A stretch of 64,000 bases of DNA from Bradyrhizobium sp. CB3481. Its GTDB lineage: Bacteria > Pseudomonadota > Alphaproteobacteria > Rhizobiales > Xanthobacteraceae. The notes beneath the pieces were generated by a model, which ran no database searches, was not told the origin of the DNA, and saw only the letters and a list, made by a program, of their open reading frames with translations. Each line of letters begins with the position of its first letter. Position 1 is the stretch's first letter. The stretch spans positions 4,732,501 to 4,796,500 of the forward strand of contig NZ_CP121647.1 of the NCBI RefSeq assembly GCF_029714305.1, in the 5' to 3' direction. Positions 23,977 to 34,291 of the stretch are shown in pieces. The translations under genes and the position numbers were made by a program.

Positions 23977-25275
23977 TTAATTTCTTTTCAGCACCGACAC
24001 AAAAAACCCGTCCGTGCCCGTTCTTCGCGGCGTCATCAGCCAGCCTTCGGGCAACTTCAGCGCGGCGTTTTCAAACTCTTCCGCCTTGTCCCACAGCACG
24101 CTCGCCGTTTCGTTCAATGGCTGAATCGAAAATTCCGGATGCCGCGCCACAAAACTGCGCACCTGCTCGCCGTTTTCGGCAGGCAACACGGAACACGTCA
24201 CGTAGGCGATGCGGCCGCCGGGCTTGACCATGCCGGCCGCGCGATCAAGCACTTCAGCCTGATCCTTCAAGCGGATTTCGAGCGCGCCGGGACGCATGCG
24301 CCATTTGGCGTCGGGGTTGCGGCGCCAGGTGCCGGTGCCGGTGCAGGGTGCATCGATCAGAACGAGGTCGGCCGATGACCTGATGTCGGCCAATGGATCA
24401 GCATCCCCCTTCGGCGGTCGGACTTCGGCGTTGTGCACGCCGGCGCGGGACAGCCGCTCGAAAATCGGCGCCAGCTGGCGTTTGTCGCGATCGGTTGCGA
24501 TCAGCCGGCCCTTGCCGCCCATCATTGCCGCGAGCGCCAGCGTCTTGCCGCCGGCGCCGGCGCAGAGATCGATCACCTGCTCGCCACCTTTTGCGGCCGT
24601 GAACAGCGCGGCAAGCTGCGAGCCTTCGTCCTGCACCTCGATGGCGCCCTTGACGAAATCCTCCTCGGCGGAAACGCCGGGATTGCGCGCGTCGGCGCCG
24701 AGTTCGATGCGCAGGCCGGTCGGCGACCATGGCGTTGGAACCGCGCCAAGATGTCTTAGCGAGGCCTGCACCTTCTCGCGCTTGGCTTTCAGCGTGTTGA
24801 CGCGAAGATCAAGCGGCGCACGGCTCGCCATCGCGGTGGCTTCCGCCACGCGATCCTCGCCGAACACGGCGGCAAGGTGCGGATCGAGCCATTCGGGATA
24901 ATCGCCGGCGATGTGCGGCGGCGCGCCCGCAAGCGAGCGCGAGGTGAGCGCAGACCGCTCCGCCTCGCTCAGCGGTGCCGGCGCAAAGCGCGAGCCGTCG
25001 CACAGCGCGGATATCGCCTCCGTATCCATGCCGCGCTCGAGCTTGAGCATGCCGAGCACGCGCGCCCGCGGCGTGTCGGCGTCCATCAGAAAGGCGCTCG
25101 ACGACCGCCGCCGCAGCACATCCCAGATCAGGCCGGAAATCGCGGCACGGTCGCCCGAGCCGGCATAGCGGTGCGCGGTACCCCACTCCTTCAGCGCCTT
25201 GGCCGCCGGAACGCGATCGGCGTCGATGGTCTCGATCAATTCGATGGCGGCGGACAGGCGGGCAGCGGGGGTCAT
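23977..25275 (-). CDS. RsmB-like rRNA/RNA cytosine-C5 methyltransferase
   Basis: A 432-residue RsmB/NOP2/Sun-family enzyme. The N-terminal NusB-like helical region is about 1-130. SAM motif I is VIDLCAGAGGKTLALAA, motif IV is DAPCTGTGTWRRNPD (Cys that helps release product), and motif VI is VTCSVLPAENGEQV (catalytic Cys). It methylates C5 of a cytosine, most likely in 16S rRNA. ATG 25275 is chosen because upstream sequence belongs to the MAPEG gene, whose stop is 10 nt away; the two are likely co-transcribed. Confidence 0.9.
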   Translation of the reverse strand: MTPAARLSAAIELIETIDADRVPAAKALKEWGTAHRYAGSGDRAAISGLIWDVLRRRSSSAFLMDADTPRARVLGMLKLERGMDTEAISALCDGSRFAPAPLSEAERSALTSRSLAGAPPHIAGDYPEWLDPHLAAVFGEDRVAEATAMASRAPLDLRVNTLKAKREKVQASLRHLGAVPTPWSPTGLRIELGADARNPGVSAEEDFVKGAIEVQDEGSQLAALFTAAKGGEQVIDLCAGAGGKTLALAAMMGGKGRLIATDRDKRQLAPIFERLSRAGVHNAEVRPPKGDADPLADIRSSADLVLIDAPCTGTGTWRRNPDAKWRMRPGALEIRLKDQAEVLDRAAGMVKPGGRIAYVTCSVLPAENGEQVRSFVARHPEFSIQPLNETASVLWDKAEEFENAALKLPEGWLMTPRRTGTDGFFVSVLKRN

Positions 25276-25285
25276 CAACGACTTT

Positions 25286-25708
25286 CTAAATGAGCAACAA
25301 TAGCTTGAGCGCGAAGTAGAGCCACATCGCCAGCAGCACCAGCGCGCCGGCAAACCAGGCCATGCTGCGCTGCTGGATGTTGTTGGAGGTGACGAAAACG
25401 CCGGCATGGGCAAAGCGTGTCACCACGAACACCCAGGACATCAGCACGATGAAGAGATCGGCCCGGCGCAGCGGCAGCGCCAGCGCGATCAGGAAGTAGA
25501 ACAGGACCGGTATTTCAAACTGGTTCGAGAAGCAATTGCCGATCTGGGCGATACGGGGCGGATATTTCGGCTGTCCCGCCGCGATGTCCTTCAGGCTGGT
25601 TTCCCTTGCCTTCACCGCCTTGGTCCGGGCGGTCACCATCCACAAGAGCAGAGCGAAAGTGAGCCCGATCTGAACGAAGACCGGCAGTAAAACCATTTGA
25701 AGCGACAT
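25286..25708 (-). CDS. MAPEG family membrane protein
   Basis: A 140-residue four-helix membrane protein. The family signature RIAQIGNCFSNQFEIPVLFY lies at about 52-71 (Asn/Gln/Glu cluster), with RFAHAGVFVTSNNIQQRS in the second half. MAPEG proteins are glutathione-dependent membrane enzymes; bacterial substrates are unknown. It precedes the RsmB-like gene in one transcript. Confidence 0.85.
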   Translation of the reverse strand: MSLQMVLLPVFVQIGLTFALLLWMVTARTKAVKARETSLKDIAAGQPKYPPRIAQIGNCFSNQFEIPVLFYFLIALALPLRRADLFIVLMSWVFVVTRFAHAGVFVTSNNIQQRSMAWFAGALVLLAMWLYFALKLLLLI

Positions 25709-25946
25709 GAGAATCTCCCCCGAAGCCTGCGACCTCGTCTAAAGCAATAGCGAGGCGTTCCTCACCTGACAAATCCACTTGCAAACGTGCCTTGAACCGC
25801 AGGTGGAACGCCAGCGACCAACTATCGAGAATTGCTTTTGTTCTGGCCCGTAACCCAGCCATTTGAACCCCTCGCGAGCCCGCGATGAACATCACCTCCC
25901 CCTCCTGACCGGCGCCGGCCATGCCGCCCAGCTGCCCGGCGATTCC

Positions 25947-26576
25947 ATGACTTCCCTGCTCCGGACCATCGGCTTCAGCGACGGTCCCGATGGCGGGCTT
26001 GGCATTGCGATGTCGGCGCTGTCAGGCGTCGCCGCGGCGCTCGCGGTCGCAATCATGCTGTCGGTCTATTTCCGCACCGGCCACCGCAGCCGCCGCGATG
26101 TTGTGAGGCACGGCCTCGCCGCCTGTGCGGTGTTCGTTCTGCTCGCCTTCGTCATCGTCGACCTGCGGCAGGCGGCACAGGCCTATCTCGGCCTCAACCC
26201 GGCCAAGCCCGCGGTGGAATTCGAAATCCGCCTGCCGAAGGGGACGCTGACGACGGCCGCCGACACCCAGATCGAGCTGTTGACCGACCGGAACCAGAAG
26301 CTGGCCAAGGTTCAGGAGGCGCTGAGCGCCACCGACGACGGCCGCAGCATTTTGCGCGGCACGGTGACGCTGGATTACCGCACCACCGACCGCGTGATGC
26401 TGCTCAACCTGCCCGGCCAGGCCCAAAGCACCTTCCGCGTGCGGCTGCCGGCAAGTCCGACGCGCTCGATCGGCTTCGGCCCATGGCATCTCGCCGACGG
26501 CATCGTGCCCGCCAGCGGCAGCACGGTGTCGACGGAGATCCACGATACGTTTGCGATCCGCTACCGCGTGCTTTGA
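25947..26576 (+). CDS. Unrecognised protein with two N-terminal TM segments
   Basis: A 209-residue protein. Two hydrophobic segments (GVAAALAVAIMLSVYF and AACAVFVLLAFVIVDL, about residues 20-70) are followed by a roughly 130-residue soluble domain rich in beta strands. That domain has VEFEIRLPKGTL and ILRGTVTLDYRTTDRVMLLN, and is probably periplasmic. I know no family for it. ATG 25947 is preferred since the first helix follows shortly after; an upstream ATG at 25863 lies in the gap to the MAPEG gene. Monocistronic. Confidence 0.6.
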   Translation: MTSLLRTIGFSDGPDGGLGIAMSALSGVAAALAVAIMLSVYFRTGHRSRRDVVRHGLAACAVFVLLAFVIVDLRQAAQAYLGLNPAKPAVEFEIRLPKGTLTTAADTQIELLTDRNQKLAKVQEALSATDDGRSILRGTVTLDYRTTDRVMLLNLPGQAQSTFRVRLPASPTRSIGFGPWHLADGIVPASGSTVSTEIHDTFAIRYRVL

Positions 26577-26758
26577 CGGCTGGATATTCCGGGCGGCGAT
26601 ATTCCCCGCGTCTTGAAGGCCGCGCCTGCGTTGCACAGTTACCCTGCGCAACGAAGACAGCAAGACCACCGGGAACATTTGCTTTGACGGAGGCAACCAG
26701 AATTCTACTGTATTCCCGATAGTCGCCTAATAAGAGTGGCATCGGGAGGATTTCAACT

Positions 26759-27727
26759 TTGCGATTTCGCGATTCCGACATCGTTTTCGCCGGCGGGGCC
26801 AAGGGAGAGAACTTCGAAATTCCCACCGCCAATCCGATCAATTACTTCCACGTCATCAGCCATGCCACCGACCTGCCGCGACTGGCGATCGATGGCAAGC
26901 TGTTCCTGCCGGCCTCCAGCGATCGCCGGCGCAATGGAAAACTGCCGCTGGTGATGGTGGTGCCGGGCAGCCTTGGCGTGGCAGCCTCGCACGTCAAACA
27001 TGCCGAAACCGTGGTCGCGGATGGCTTTGCGGCGTTCGTGCTCGACGGTTTTGGCGCGCGCGATGTGACCTCGACCGTCGCCAACCAGACGCAGTTTTCG
27101 TTTGCGGCGAGCGCTTACGATGTGCTGGCGGCGTGGCAGGTGCTGTCTGTTCATCCCGAAATCGACGCGTCGCGGATCGGCGCGCAGGGCCACAGCCGCG
27201 GCGGCTCGGCGGTACTGACCGCGGCAACGCGGCGCTTTGCCGACGCGGTGGTCGGCGACGGCGCTGGCTTTCGCAGCGTGCTCGCCGCCTATCCCTGGAG
27301 CGGCCATCAATTTCTCGATCCGTCCGTCGATGAGACCGAAATCCGCGTGCTGATGGGCGATGCGGACGAGTGGTGTTCGCCGATGCAGGTGCAGGGCCAT
27401 TGCCAGGCGATCCGTCTCTCCGGCGGGCGGGCGACGATGCGCCTGATCGGCGGCGCGCAGCACAGTTTTGACCGCGGCAGCGAAATCGAGACCGTCGTCG
27501 ATGCGTCGGTCTCCCCTGCCGCGCCGACCGCCTACATCGCCAACAACGGCGCCTTCATCCACCCGCTCACCGGCATCGCCGACAGCAAGCTGACGGACCG
27601 CGATTTGATGGTCTATGCGCTGAAGGCCGGCTACGGCCGCAAGGGCGCAAGTATCGGCAGCCGCGACGGCGATGCCGAACTGTTCAAGACGGATATGCTG
27701 GCGTTCTGGCGAAGGACGCTTGGGTAA
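26759..27727 (+). CDS. Dienelactone-hydrolase-like alpha/beta hydrolase (TTG start)
   Basis: A 322-residue hydrolase. The nucleophile is Ser in GAQGHSRGGSAV, the acid is Asp in LMGDADEWCSP, and the His is in GGAQHSFDRG. This is the DLH/acyl-peptidase-like order. No signal peptide. The start is TTG 26759, supported by GGGAGGA 8 nt upstream; no ATG fits. Substrate unknown. It is followed by a family D palindromic repeat. Confidence 0.8.
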   Translation: MRFRDSDIVFAGGAKGENFEIPTANPINYFHVISHATDLPRLAIDGKLFLPASSDRRRNGKLPLVMVVPGSLGVAASHVKHAETVVADGFAAFVLDGFGARDVTSTVANQTQFSFAASAYDVLAAWQVLSVHPEIDASRIGAQGHSRGGSAVLTAATRRFADAVVGDGAGFRSVLAAYPWSGHQFLDPSVDETEIRVLMGDADEWCSPMQVQGHCQAIRLSGGRATMRLIGGAQHSFDRGSEIETVVDASVSPAAPTAYIANNGAFIHPLTGIADSKLTDRDLMVYALKAGYGRKGASIGSRDGDAELFKTDMLAFWRRTLG

Positions 27728-27750
27728 GCCTCGTCGTTGCCACGCTGAAA

Positions 27751-27855
27751 GCTGGATACCCGCGAAAGCGGGTGATCCAGTATTCCAGAGACGTCAGCGC
27801 TTGAATCGAGAGGCCGCGGCGCACTGGATAGTCCGCCTTCGCGGAGTATGACGGC
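27751..27855. repeat. Composite palindromic repeat (family D), inverted copy
   Basis: GGATACCCGCGAAAGCGGGT forms a tight hairpin at the left. The core GAGAGGCCGCGGCGCACTGG is the reverse complement of the core at 7899-8032. It fills most of the gap between the hydrolase and the phosphoesterase. Confidence 0.7.
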
Positions 27856-27939
27856 GGAGGATGGAGTGCGACACCAGACTAGATGTCGTCATCGTTCTGA
27901 CTTTTCGATCTGCCTATGATCCTTTCAAAGGAATACCGC

Positions 27940-28770
27940 ATGACCGAATTTCGACTGACACAGATTTCCGATACCCATCTCACCCGGCGCCTGCAGCAGA
28001 TCACCGACAATTTTCATCGCGTCAGCGAGCACATCGATGCGACGCGGCCGGACCTCGTCGTCAACACCGGCGATCTTGCCTTTGACGCGCCGACCAGCCG
28101 CGACGATCTGTTGTTTGCGAAGGAGCTGCACGACGCGCTGCCGGTGCCGTGCCGGCAGCTTCCGGGCAATCACGACATCGGCGACAACCCGACAGCGGTC
28201 GGCAAGGCCCCGAGGCAGCCGGCGAACGAGAACGAGCGGCAGAACTATCTCGCGGTGATCGGCGAAGACCGCTGGCGGTTCGACGAAGCCGGCTGGTGTT
28301 TTATCGGGCTGAACTCGCTGATCATGAATACCGGCATCGAAAGCGAAGCCGAGCAGTTCGACTGGCTCGCTTCGGAGCTGGCGCACGTGAACGGCAAGGC
28401 GGTCGCGCTGTTCCTGCACAAGCCGCTGTTCCTGAACGCACCTGACGATGCCGAGACGGAAGACACGGCGATCCGCTATGTGCCGCAGCCCCAGCGCAGG
28501 AATTTGATCGAAATGCTTTCGAAGGTCGATCTGCGGCTGGTCGCCGCCGGCCATCTCCACCAACGCCGCGACTTCACCTATGGTCATACGCGCCATGTGT
28601 GGGCGCCATCGACCAGTTTCATCCTTCCCGAACGGATCCAGCCCGTCATCGGTACGAAAGAAGGCGGGCTAGTGGAATATCGCTTCCAACCCGACGCCTT
28701 CGAGGTCCGGCACGTCAGGGCGGCGGGACAAGTCGATATTGCTCTGGATTCGCTGAACCGCGGGAAATGA
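27940..28770 (+). CDS. Metallophosphoesterase (CpdA/Icc-like)
   Basis: A 276-residue calcineurin-like phosphoesterase. Metal-binding motifs in order: QISDTHL (Asp11, His13), VNTGDLAFD, LPGNHDIGD and AAGHLHQRRD. This order is that of the class III cyclic-nucleotide phosphodiesterase branch, so cAMP or a phosphodiester is a plausible substrate. AAGGA lies 7 nt before the ATG. Monocistronic, followed by a terminator-like hairpin. Confidence 0.85.
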   Translation: MTEFRLTQISDTHLTRRLQQITDNFHRVSEHIDATRPDLVVNTGDLAFDAPTSRDDLLFAKELHDALPVPCRQLPGNHDIGDNPTAVGKAPRQPANENERQNYLAVIGEDRWRFDEAGWCFIGLNSLIMNTGIESEAEQFDWLASELAHVNGKAVALFLHKPLFLNAPDDAETEDTAIRYVPQPQRRNLIEMLSKVDLRLVAAGHLHQRRDFTYGHTRHVWAPSTSFILPERIQPVIGTKEGGLVEYRFQPDAFEVRHVRAAGQVDIALDSLNRGK

Positions 28771-28771
28771 C

Positions 28772-28805
28772 GGAGCGGGTAACTTTTCAGATCGTCACCC
28801 GCTCC
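28772..28805. terminator. 9-bp stem-loop after the phosphoesterase gene
   Basis: GGAGCGGGT (28772-28780) pairs exactly with ACCCGCTCC (28797-28805) over a 16-nt loop, starting directly after the stop codon. No strong U-tract, so termination is likely but unproven. Confidence 0.45.
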
Positions 28806-28863
28806 ATCCAGTTGATCGGCGCATGATCTGCTCGAAAGATATTCGGATCACGCCGTCAGCGCA

Positions 28864-29151
28864 TCACCACTGGCGCTCGACGAGGCCATATGAGCCGTAA
28901 TAGCCGTACGAGCTGTCATCCCACGGCGCGGTCGCAAACGCCCCTACCCGTGGCGCCGGCTGAAACCGGTTGCCGTAATAATAGCCCGGCCCGGGCGAGA
29001 CCCGCACGCCGTATCCGCCCGTGGTATAGGCGGAGTTCGGATAGCTAAAGCCGATCATGCCCGGTTCCTGATAGACCTCTTGAGCCATCACCGGAGTGGC
29101 CAGCATCGTGGCGGCAACCAGGCCGAGCGATAGTTTCTTGCAGTTCATCAT
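28864..29151 (-). CDS. Small secreted Gly/Tyr-rich protein
   Basis: A 95-residue protein with a signal peptide (residues 1 to about 24, LGLVAATMLATPVMA) and a low-complexity mature part. That part is rich in Gly, Tyr and Pro (TTGGYGVRVSPGPGYYYGNR, SSYGYYGSYG). No family recognised; such proteins occur widely in Bradyrhizobium and may be cell-envelope components. GGAG lies 7 nt before the ATG. Confidence 0.65.
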   Translation of the reverse strand: MMNCKKLSLGLVAATMLATPVMAQEVYQEPGMIGFSYPNSAYTTGGYGVRVSPGPGYYYGNRFQPAPRVGAFATAPWDDSSYGYYGSYGLVERQW

Positions 29152-29267
29152 TTGGCTTCTCCATTGGATGTCAGGGCCAAACGATGCCTGCCAAGAGACG
29201 TTCCCGTCTTCGCCTCAAGTGAGCGTGAGGTTCACGCTGCGCGTGTTCCCCACCATTGCAGCTTACG

Positions 29268-30293
29268 TCACGCCTTGTCAGGCCCGACGCGCACCAGCTG
29301 CTTGCCGAAATTGGCGCCCTTCAGAAGGCCCATGAACGCGGCGGGCGCATTCTCCAGACCCTCGGTGATGAACTCCTTGTGCTTGACCTTGCCTTCGCGC
29401 ACCCATCCGGACATGTCGCGCAGGAAATCGCCGTGACGCGCGGCGAAATCGCTGACGATGAAACCGCGGATGGTGAGCCGCTTGGTCAGCACCGCGCGCA
29501 TCAGCGACGGCGCCCATTTCGGCGCCACTGCCTGCGTGTCGTTGTAGTGCGCGATCAGGCCGCAGACGGAAACGCGCGCGAAGGCATTGAGCAGCGGGAA
29601 CACCGCTTCGAACACCGCGCCGCCGACATTTTCGAAATAGACGTCGATGCCCTTTGGGCATGCGAACTTCAGTTTTGCAGCGAGATCGGTTTCGTGGTGA
29701 TCGAGGCAATCATCGAAACCGAGCTCGTTCTTGACATAGGCGCACTTGTCCTTGCCGCCGGCAATGCCGATGGCGCGCGCCCCCTTGATCTTCGCGATCT
29801 GGCCAACCGCCGAGCCGACCGCGCCGGAAGCAGCGGCCACCACCACGGTCTCGCCGGCCTGCGGCTTGCCGATGTCGAGCAAGCCGGTATAGGCGGTCAT
29901 GCCGGGCATGCCGAGCACGCCGACGGCGGTCGAGATCGGCGCGATCTTCGGATCGATCTTCGCAAGGCCCTTGCCGTCGGAGATCGCATGGGTCTGCCAA
30001 CCGGCGCGCGACAGCACGATGTCGCCCTTGGCGAAGCCGGGATTGTTGGAAGCGATGACCTCGCTGACCGTGCCCGCCTCCATCACGCCGCCGACCGGCA
30101 CCGGCTGCGCATAAGACGGACCGTCGCTCATGCGCCCGCGCATATAGGGATCGAGCGACAGCCAGATCGTGCGCAGCAGGACTTCGCCGGCGCCGGGCGT
30201 CGGGATCGGGCAGTCTTCGAGGCGGAAGTCGGTGGGCTTTGGTTCGCCGACGGGGCGCGAGGCGAGGACGATGCGTTTGCCTGATGCGGACAT
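29268..30293 (-). CDS. NADP-dependent zinc-free medium-chain reductase (CurA/PGR-like)
   Basis: A 341-residue MDR-superfamily enzyme. It has the substrate-side LSLDPYMRGRMSDGPSYAQP typical of prostaglandin/alkenal reductases. The nucleotide fold reads VVAAASGAVGSAVGQIAKIK, followed by GIAGGKDKCAYV, where Lys fits NADP preference. FENVGGAVFEAV and VCGLIAHYN are also conserved. It reduces the double bond of alpha,beta-unsaturated carbonyls. No zinc ligands. ATG 30293 is used; upstream sequence is repeat DNA. Confidence 0.9.
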   Translation of the reverse strand: MSASGKRIVLASRPVGEPKPTDFRLEDCPIPTPGAGEVLLRTIWLSLDPYMRGRMSDGPSYAQPVPVGGVMEAGTVSEVIASNNPGFAKGDIVLSRAGWQTHAISDGKGLAKIDPKIAPISTAVGVLGMPGMTAYTGLLDIGKPQAGETVVVAAASGAVGSAVGQIAKIKGARAIGIAGGKDKCAYVKNELGFDDCLDHHETDLAAKLKFACPKGIDVYFENVGGAVFEAVFPLLNAFARVSVCGLIAHYNDTQAVAPKWAPSLMRAVLTKRLTIRGFIVSDFAARHGDFLRDMSGWVREGKVKHKEFITEGLENAPAAFMGLLKGANFGKQLVRVGPDKA

Positions 30294-30320
30294 GGTTGTT
30301 TCCTCCGGTTCTTGTTCTTC

Positions 30321-30431
30321 GTCATTGCGAGCGTAGCGAAGCAGTCCACGCCTCCGCAAGCTGTGAAATGGATTGCTTCGCGGAGCCTGTCATCGGGCGC
30401 GCATTCGCGCGACCCGTTGGCTCGCAATGAC
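30321..30431. repeat. Palindromic repeat (family B)
   Basis: GTCATTGCGAG (30321-30331) and CTCGCAATGAC (30421-30431) form the outer arms; GGATTGCTTCGCGGAGCC and a CATCGGGCGCGC segment inside are shared with copies at 45100 and 46379. Confidence 0.8.
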
Positions 30432-30455
30432 GGTGGAGAGTGGCGGTTACTCAGG

Positions 30456-30558
30456 CACGGTCATTCCGGGGCGATGCGAAGCATCGAACCCGGAATCTCG
30501 AGATTCTCAGGTGCGCAATTGCGCACCATAGTTCACTTCGCGCCCCGGAATGACCGTG
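30456..30558. repeat. Palindromic repeat (family C), next to guaB stop
   Basis: CACGGTCATTCCGGGGCG (30456-30473) and its exact 18-bp reverse complement (30541-30558). It ends 8 nt beyond the guaB stop codon, so on guaB mRNA it would form a long hairpin and may terminate transcription. Confidence 0.75.
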
Positions 30559-30566
30559 TGAAGAAA

Positions 30567-32090
<1,524 letters not shown>

Positions 32091-32267
32091 TCAATTCTAT
32101 GGATGAACGTCGCCTTCGGCGATGCCACCGGCATCACCGTCGAATCGAAGCCCATCGGTCGGGTTGACGGTGGTCGATAGCATGGCAGGACGCCGAATCA
32201 AAGGGTTTGCCAGCTATGCACAGGCTTTTCGGGAAATGCCGCAATCCCAAGGGGTTACGGCGAGGCC

Positions 32268-32516
32268 TTAGGGCCGATAGCCCGGTGGCGGCCCATGCTG
32301 GCGGATCGCCTCGACCACCTCGCGGTGGCGGCGGTCCTCCCGCTTCATGTGAACCGCGATCAGCGCATGCGCCGAGGGCACCAACAAGAGAACGTGGAAA
32401 ATCAGCCCGAAAACCAGGCAGAACACGATCAGGACCAGGTTGAAGATCGCCGAAAACGGCTGCCCGTTCAGGAGCAGCCCGAGCGGCGGCAACAAGGCGA
32501 CGAGAACGTAGATCAT
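32268..32516 (-). CDS. Small two-TM protein, Pmp3/YqaE-like
   Basis: An 82-residue protein. The start ALLPPLGLLLNGQPFSAIFN matches the LPPLGV-x-L-x-x-G-x(n)-N pattern of Pmp3 proteolipids, and a second helix VLIVFCLVFGLIFHVLLLV follows. A C-terminal cytoplasmic tail (KREDRRHREVVEAIRQHG) is longer than in classical Pmp3. Those proteins affect membrane potential and cation tolerance. Monocistronic. Confidence 0.65.
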   Translation of the reverse strand: MIYVLVALLPPLGLLLNGQPFSAIFNLVLIVFCLVFGLIFHVLLLVPSAHALIAVHMKREDRRHREVVEAIRQHGPPPGYRP

Positions 32517-32655
32517 TTAAGACCCTCCACGACTGGCGCGGTGCATACCAGCGTCACGCAGGATTTAGGTGGTTTGCGCGCTTCCGCAATGGCTTGCGCG
32601 AGGGCGGGATGATACAGGCCCCTCGCCTGCCTTTTTCGTCAGCCCGCCGATCCCG

Positions 32656-34131
32656 ATGACCAAAGAACGCCTGATCCCGCTGATCGTCGCCACTGCCCTG
32701 TTCATGGAAAACATGGACTCGACGGTCATCGCGACCTCGTTGCCGGCGATCGCAGCCGATATCGGCACCAGCCCGCTGACGCTCAAGCTTGCCATCACCT
32801 CTTATCTGCTCTCGCTCGCAGTGTTCATTCCCGCCAGCGGCTGGACCGCCGACCGCTTCGGCGCGCGCATGGTATTCTCGATCGCGATCGGCGTGTTCAT
32901 GATCGGCTCGATCGGCTGCGCGCTGTCGCAGAACGTCACCCATTTCGTGATTGCCCGCATCCTGCAGGGCATGGGCGGCGCGATGATGACGCCGGTCGGG
33001 CGGCTGGTGCTATTGCGCTCGATCGACAAGAGCGCGCTGGTCAACGCAATGACCTGGGTGACGGTACCGGCGCTGATCGGGCCTGTGATCGGCCCGCCGC
33101 TCGGCGGCTTCATCACAACCTATTTCTCCTGGCACTGGATCTTCCTGATCAACATCCCGATCGGGCTGCTCGGCATCTTCATGGCGATGAAGTACATCGA
33201 CCCGATCAAGAGCACCGATCCCGAGCGTTTCGATCTCTACGGGCTGGTGCTGGCCGGCATCGGCCTGGCCGGCATCGCCTTCGGCCTCTCGGTCGCCGGG
33301 CTCAATCTCCTGCCCTGGCCTGTGGTCGCCGGCCTGGTTGCGATCGGGACGATCTCGATGACGCTCTACGTGATGCATGCGCGGCGGACCGGCTCGCCGG
33401 TGCTGGACTTTTCGCTGCTGCGGCTCGCCACCATGCGCGCCGCCATCATCGGCGGCTTCCTGTTCCGCCTCGGCATCGGCGCATTGCCGTTCCTGCTGCC
33501 GCTCCTGATGCAGGAGGGCTTTGGGCTGACGCCCTTCCAGTCTGGCCTGGTGACATTCGCGTCGGCGGTCGGCGCGATGGGGATGAAAACGCTGGCTGCG
33601 CGCATCATCCGCGCCTTTGGCTTCCGCAACATGATGACGGTCAATGCCGTAATCAGCGCGGTCTTCCTCGCGGCCTGCGCCCTCTTCACCATAGCAACGC
33701 CGCTACTCCTGATCTTCATCATCCTGGTCGTCGGCGGCTTCTTCCGCTCGCTGCAGTTCACCGCGATCAATACCGTCGCCTATGCCGAGGTCGAGCCGGC
33801 GCAGATGAGCCGTGCCACCACGCTCGTCAGCGTCAACCAGCAGCTCGCGATTTCCGCGGGCGTCGCGGTCGGCGCGTTCTCGGTAGAATCGACCATGCTC
33901 TATCAGCACGTCACCGAATTGAGCGCCGGCGTATTCCCGCCGGCCTTCCTCGTGGTCGCGTTCATCTCAGCGGTGTCGGCCTGGTTCTTCTGGCAGATGC
34001 CCGACGATGCCGGTCACGAAATCTCGGGCCGCAAGGCGGCCGAAATTGCCAGCCGCAAGGGCGCGGCCAAGGCAGCGAGCAAGGCCGCCAGCGAGGGCAC
34101 CGAGGACGCACGGGATCAGCGACTAGGCTGA
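32656..34131 (+). CDS. DHA2-family MFS drug/solute exporter
   Basis: A 491-residue carrier with about 14 TM segments. Helix 1 has MENMDSTVIATSLPAIAADI (the DHA motif D1), the loop is WTADRFGARMVF (motif A), and GPPLGGFITTYFSWHWIF is motif C. These mark DHA2 proton antiporters of the EmrB type. The C-terminal 30 residues are an Ala/Lys/Ser-rich cytosolic tail (RKGAAKAASKAASEGTED). No EmrA-like adaptor is adjacent. ATG 32656 begins directly before the first helix. Confidence 0.88.
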   Translation: MTKERLIPLIVATALFMENMDSTVIATSLPAIAADIGTSPLTLKLAITSYLLSLAVFIPASGWTADRFGARMVFSIAIGVFMIGSIGCALSQNVTHFVIARILQGMGGAMMTPVGRLVLLRSIDKSALVNAMTWVTVPALIGPVIGPPLGGFITTYFSWHWIFLINIPIGLLGIFMAMKYIDPIKSTDPERFDLYGLVLAGIGLAGIAFGLSVAGLNLLPWPVVAGLVAIGTISMTLYVMHARRTGSPVLDFSLLRLATMRAAIIGGFLFRLGIGALPFLLPLLMQEGFGLTPFQSGLVTFASAVGAMGMKTLAARIIRAFGFRNMMTVNAVISAVFLAACALFTIATPLLLIFIILVVGGFFRSLQFTAINTVAYAEVEPAQMSRATTLVSVNQQLAISAGVAVGAFSVESTMLYQHVTELSAGVFPPAFLVVAFISAVSAWFFWQMPDDAGHEISGRKAAEIASRKGAAKAASKAASEGTEDARDQRLG

Positions 34132-34291
34132 CGCCTCCTCGGAGAAAACCTGGATTCACGAGCCGGCCGAGGAGCCGTCACGCGCCGAGGCCTGCGCTTG
34201 CCCTGCAACCGGCATAGGTCCGCCGGAAGCGCTGCAACTCCATCAATGACTCCTTGCTCGATGGCCGATTAGGCCGCGCCTGCGCGGGCCC

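Noticed and set aside
25515..25862. Minus-strand frame starting MAGLRARTKAIL upstream of the MAPEG gene
   Set aside because: The first 50 residues look protein-like, but most of the frame overlaps the MAPEG gene and no ribosome site or family is visible. Left as unsupported.
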